In this document: one piece after another, positions 6,557 to 7,285 of the stretch | Numbering within the stretch: position 1 is the first letter of the stretch | Layout of the letters: the number at the start of each line of letters is the position of its first letter | DNA from: Saprospiraceae bacterium | GTDB lineage: Bacteria > Bacteroidota > Bacteroidia > Chitinophagales > Saprospiraceae | Direction of reading: 5' to 3' | DNA: 7,285 nt | Assembly (NCBI GenBank): GCA_020528935.1 | Contig: JAJDFU010000113.1 | Location: 1-7,285 of the forward strand | Notes under the pieces: model-generated | What the model was told of the DNA's origin: nothing | Databases searched by the model: none | Seen by the model: the letters and a program-made list of their open reading frames with translations, nothing else | Made by a program: the position numbers and the translations under genes

Positions 6557-6564
6557 TATTTTTG
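6557..6564 (+). promoter_or_regulatory. Candidate -7 promoter element for fabI
   Basis: TATTTTTG matches the Bacteroidota -7 consensus TAnnTTTG exactly. It lies 24 nt before the fabI ATG, predicting a leader of roughly 18 nt that starts in an A-rich run (AAAAAATCACACGACCCT). No TTTG-like -33 box is present at 19-21 nt upstream, so promoter strength is doubtful and fabI may also be read through from recN. Confidence 0.4.
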
Positions 6565-6588
6565 CCCATCAAAAAATCACACGACCCT

Positions 6589-7263
6589 ATGGCTAATCAA
6601 CTGCTGGCCGGAAAGCGCGGTGTCATTTCCGGCGCGCTGGACGAACATTCCATTGCCTGGAAGGTGGCCGAACGCTGCGTGGAGGAAGGCGCCGCACTTA
6701 CCCTTACCAATGCCCCGGTGGCCCTGCGCTTTGGCAAGATCCAGGAACTGGGCGAAAAGCTGAATGCCGAGGTCATCCCGGCCGATGCGACCAACCTGGA
6801 AGAGCTGGAAGAACTCTTTTCCAAAAGCCGGGAAATCCTGGACGGCAAGCTGGACTTCGTGCTGCACGCCATCGGCATGTCGCTCAACGTGCGTAAAAAG
6901 CGCACGTATACCGACCTGAAGTACGACTGGATGCACAAGACGCTGGACATTTCAGCCATCAGTTTTCACAAAATGATGCAGACCCTCTGGAAGCAGGAAG
7001 CAATGGGCGAGTGGGGGTCTATCCTGGGGCTGTCCTACATTGCCGCGCAGCGCACGTTCCCGGACTACAGCGAGATGGCCGAAAGCAAAGCGCTGCTGGA
7101 GTCCTTTGCGCGCAGCTTTGGGTACCATTTCGGGACGCGCGACAAGGTGCGGGTGAACACCATTTCGCAGTCGCCGACCAAAACCACGGCCGGAAGCGGG
7201 GTGAAGGGGTTTGACGAGTTATTCGAGGATGCCGACAAAATGTCGCCCCTGAGCACTGCGTAA
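6589..7263 (+). CDS. fabI: Enoyl-[acyl-carrier-protein] reductase FabI, prematurely terminated
   Basis: FabI reduces trans-2-enoyl-ACP with NAD(P)H, the last step of each fatty-acid elongation cycle. The short-chain dehydrogenase fold is clear: the divergent FabI cofactor loop GVISGALDEHSIAWKVAERC at 11-30, the LHAIGMSLNVR region near 92-102, and the catalytic block SYIAAQRTFPDYSEMAESK with Tyr150, Tyr160 and Lys167 (Tyr-x6-Lys). ISQSPTKTTAGSGVKGF at 192-208 is the conserved substrate-loop region. The start at 6589 (MANQLLAGK) fits the family; the frame is open 45 nt further upstream without family-like sequence. The oddity is the end: a TAA at 7261 stops the protein at 224 residues, against about 260-275 for the family, removing the C-terminal strand and helix that complete the fold. 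After MSPL the family usually has G-N-A; here it is S-T-A-stop. Reading past the stop gives AARCAEH, in register with the family's A-x-x-C-A-x-Y. It may be a broken gene or a sequence error. Confidence 0.88.
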   Translation: MANQLLAGKRGVISGALDEHSIAWKVAERCVEEGAALTLTNAPVALRFGKIQELGEKLNAEVIPADATNLEELEELFSKSREILDGKLDFVLHAIGMSLNVRKKRTYTDLKYDWMHKTLDISAISFHKMMQTLWKQEAMGEWGSILGLSYIAAQRTFPDYSEMAESKALLESFARSFGYHFGTRDKVRVNTISQSPTKTTAGSGVKGFDELFEDADKMSPLSTA

Positions 7264-7285
7264 GCGGCAAGATGTGCCGAACACG

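Overview
The window looks like a chromosomal segment of a GC-rich member of the Bacteroidota. A Saprospiria/Lewinella-like lineage is my best guess, inferred from protein flavour. Three things support the phylum: the enoyl-ACP reductase and RecN read like Bacteroidota versions; starts lack Shine-Dalgarno sequences and have short A-rich leaders (sodA, fabI); and two intergenic sites match the Bacteroidota sigma -7 element TAnnTTTG, upstream of fumC and fabI. No mobile element, tRNA, rRNA or CRISPR array is visible, and the gene content is mostly housekeeping.

Layout, left to right. (1) Minus strand: the N-terminal part of a penicillin-binding protein 1C gene (pbpC), cut by the window edge. Upstream of it and codirectional is a putative lipoprotein with an HExxH zinc-metallopeptidase motif. 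(2) Plus strand: a small single-RRM RNA-binding protein, ending in a strong hairpin terminator. (3) Minus strand: class II fumarase (fumC), convergent with the RRM gene. (4) Plus strand: a Mn-type superoxide dismutase (sodA), divergent from fumC across a 147-nt spacer and followed by a second strong terminator. (5) Minus strand: a small lipoprotein of unknown function, convergent with sodA. (6) Plus strand: the DNA-repair ATPase recN, then an enoyl-ACP reductase (fabI) 63 nt downstream with its own candidate promoter.

The clearest functional link is fumC-sodA. An iron-sulfur-free fumarase and a Mn-type SOD are both enzymes that cells use under superoxide stress or iron limitation, and the two genes share one divergent regulatory region. 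The lipoprotein metallopeptidase and pbpC may both act at the cell envelope.

The main anomaly is at the right end. The fabI frame stops at residue 224, tens of residues short of the family length. Reading through the TAA recovers residues that fit the family. This is therefore either a real nonsense mutation or a base-calling problem very near the end of the sequence. I found no convincing new multi-gene system. The items most worth a second look are the fabI stop, the HExxH lipoprotein beside pbpC, the fumC/sodA pair, and two terminators whose T-tracts double as the stop codon of the converging gene.
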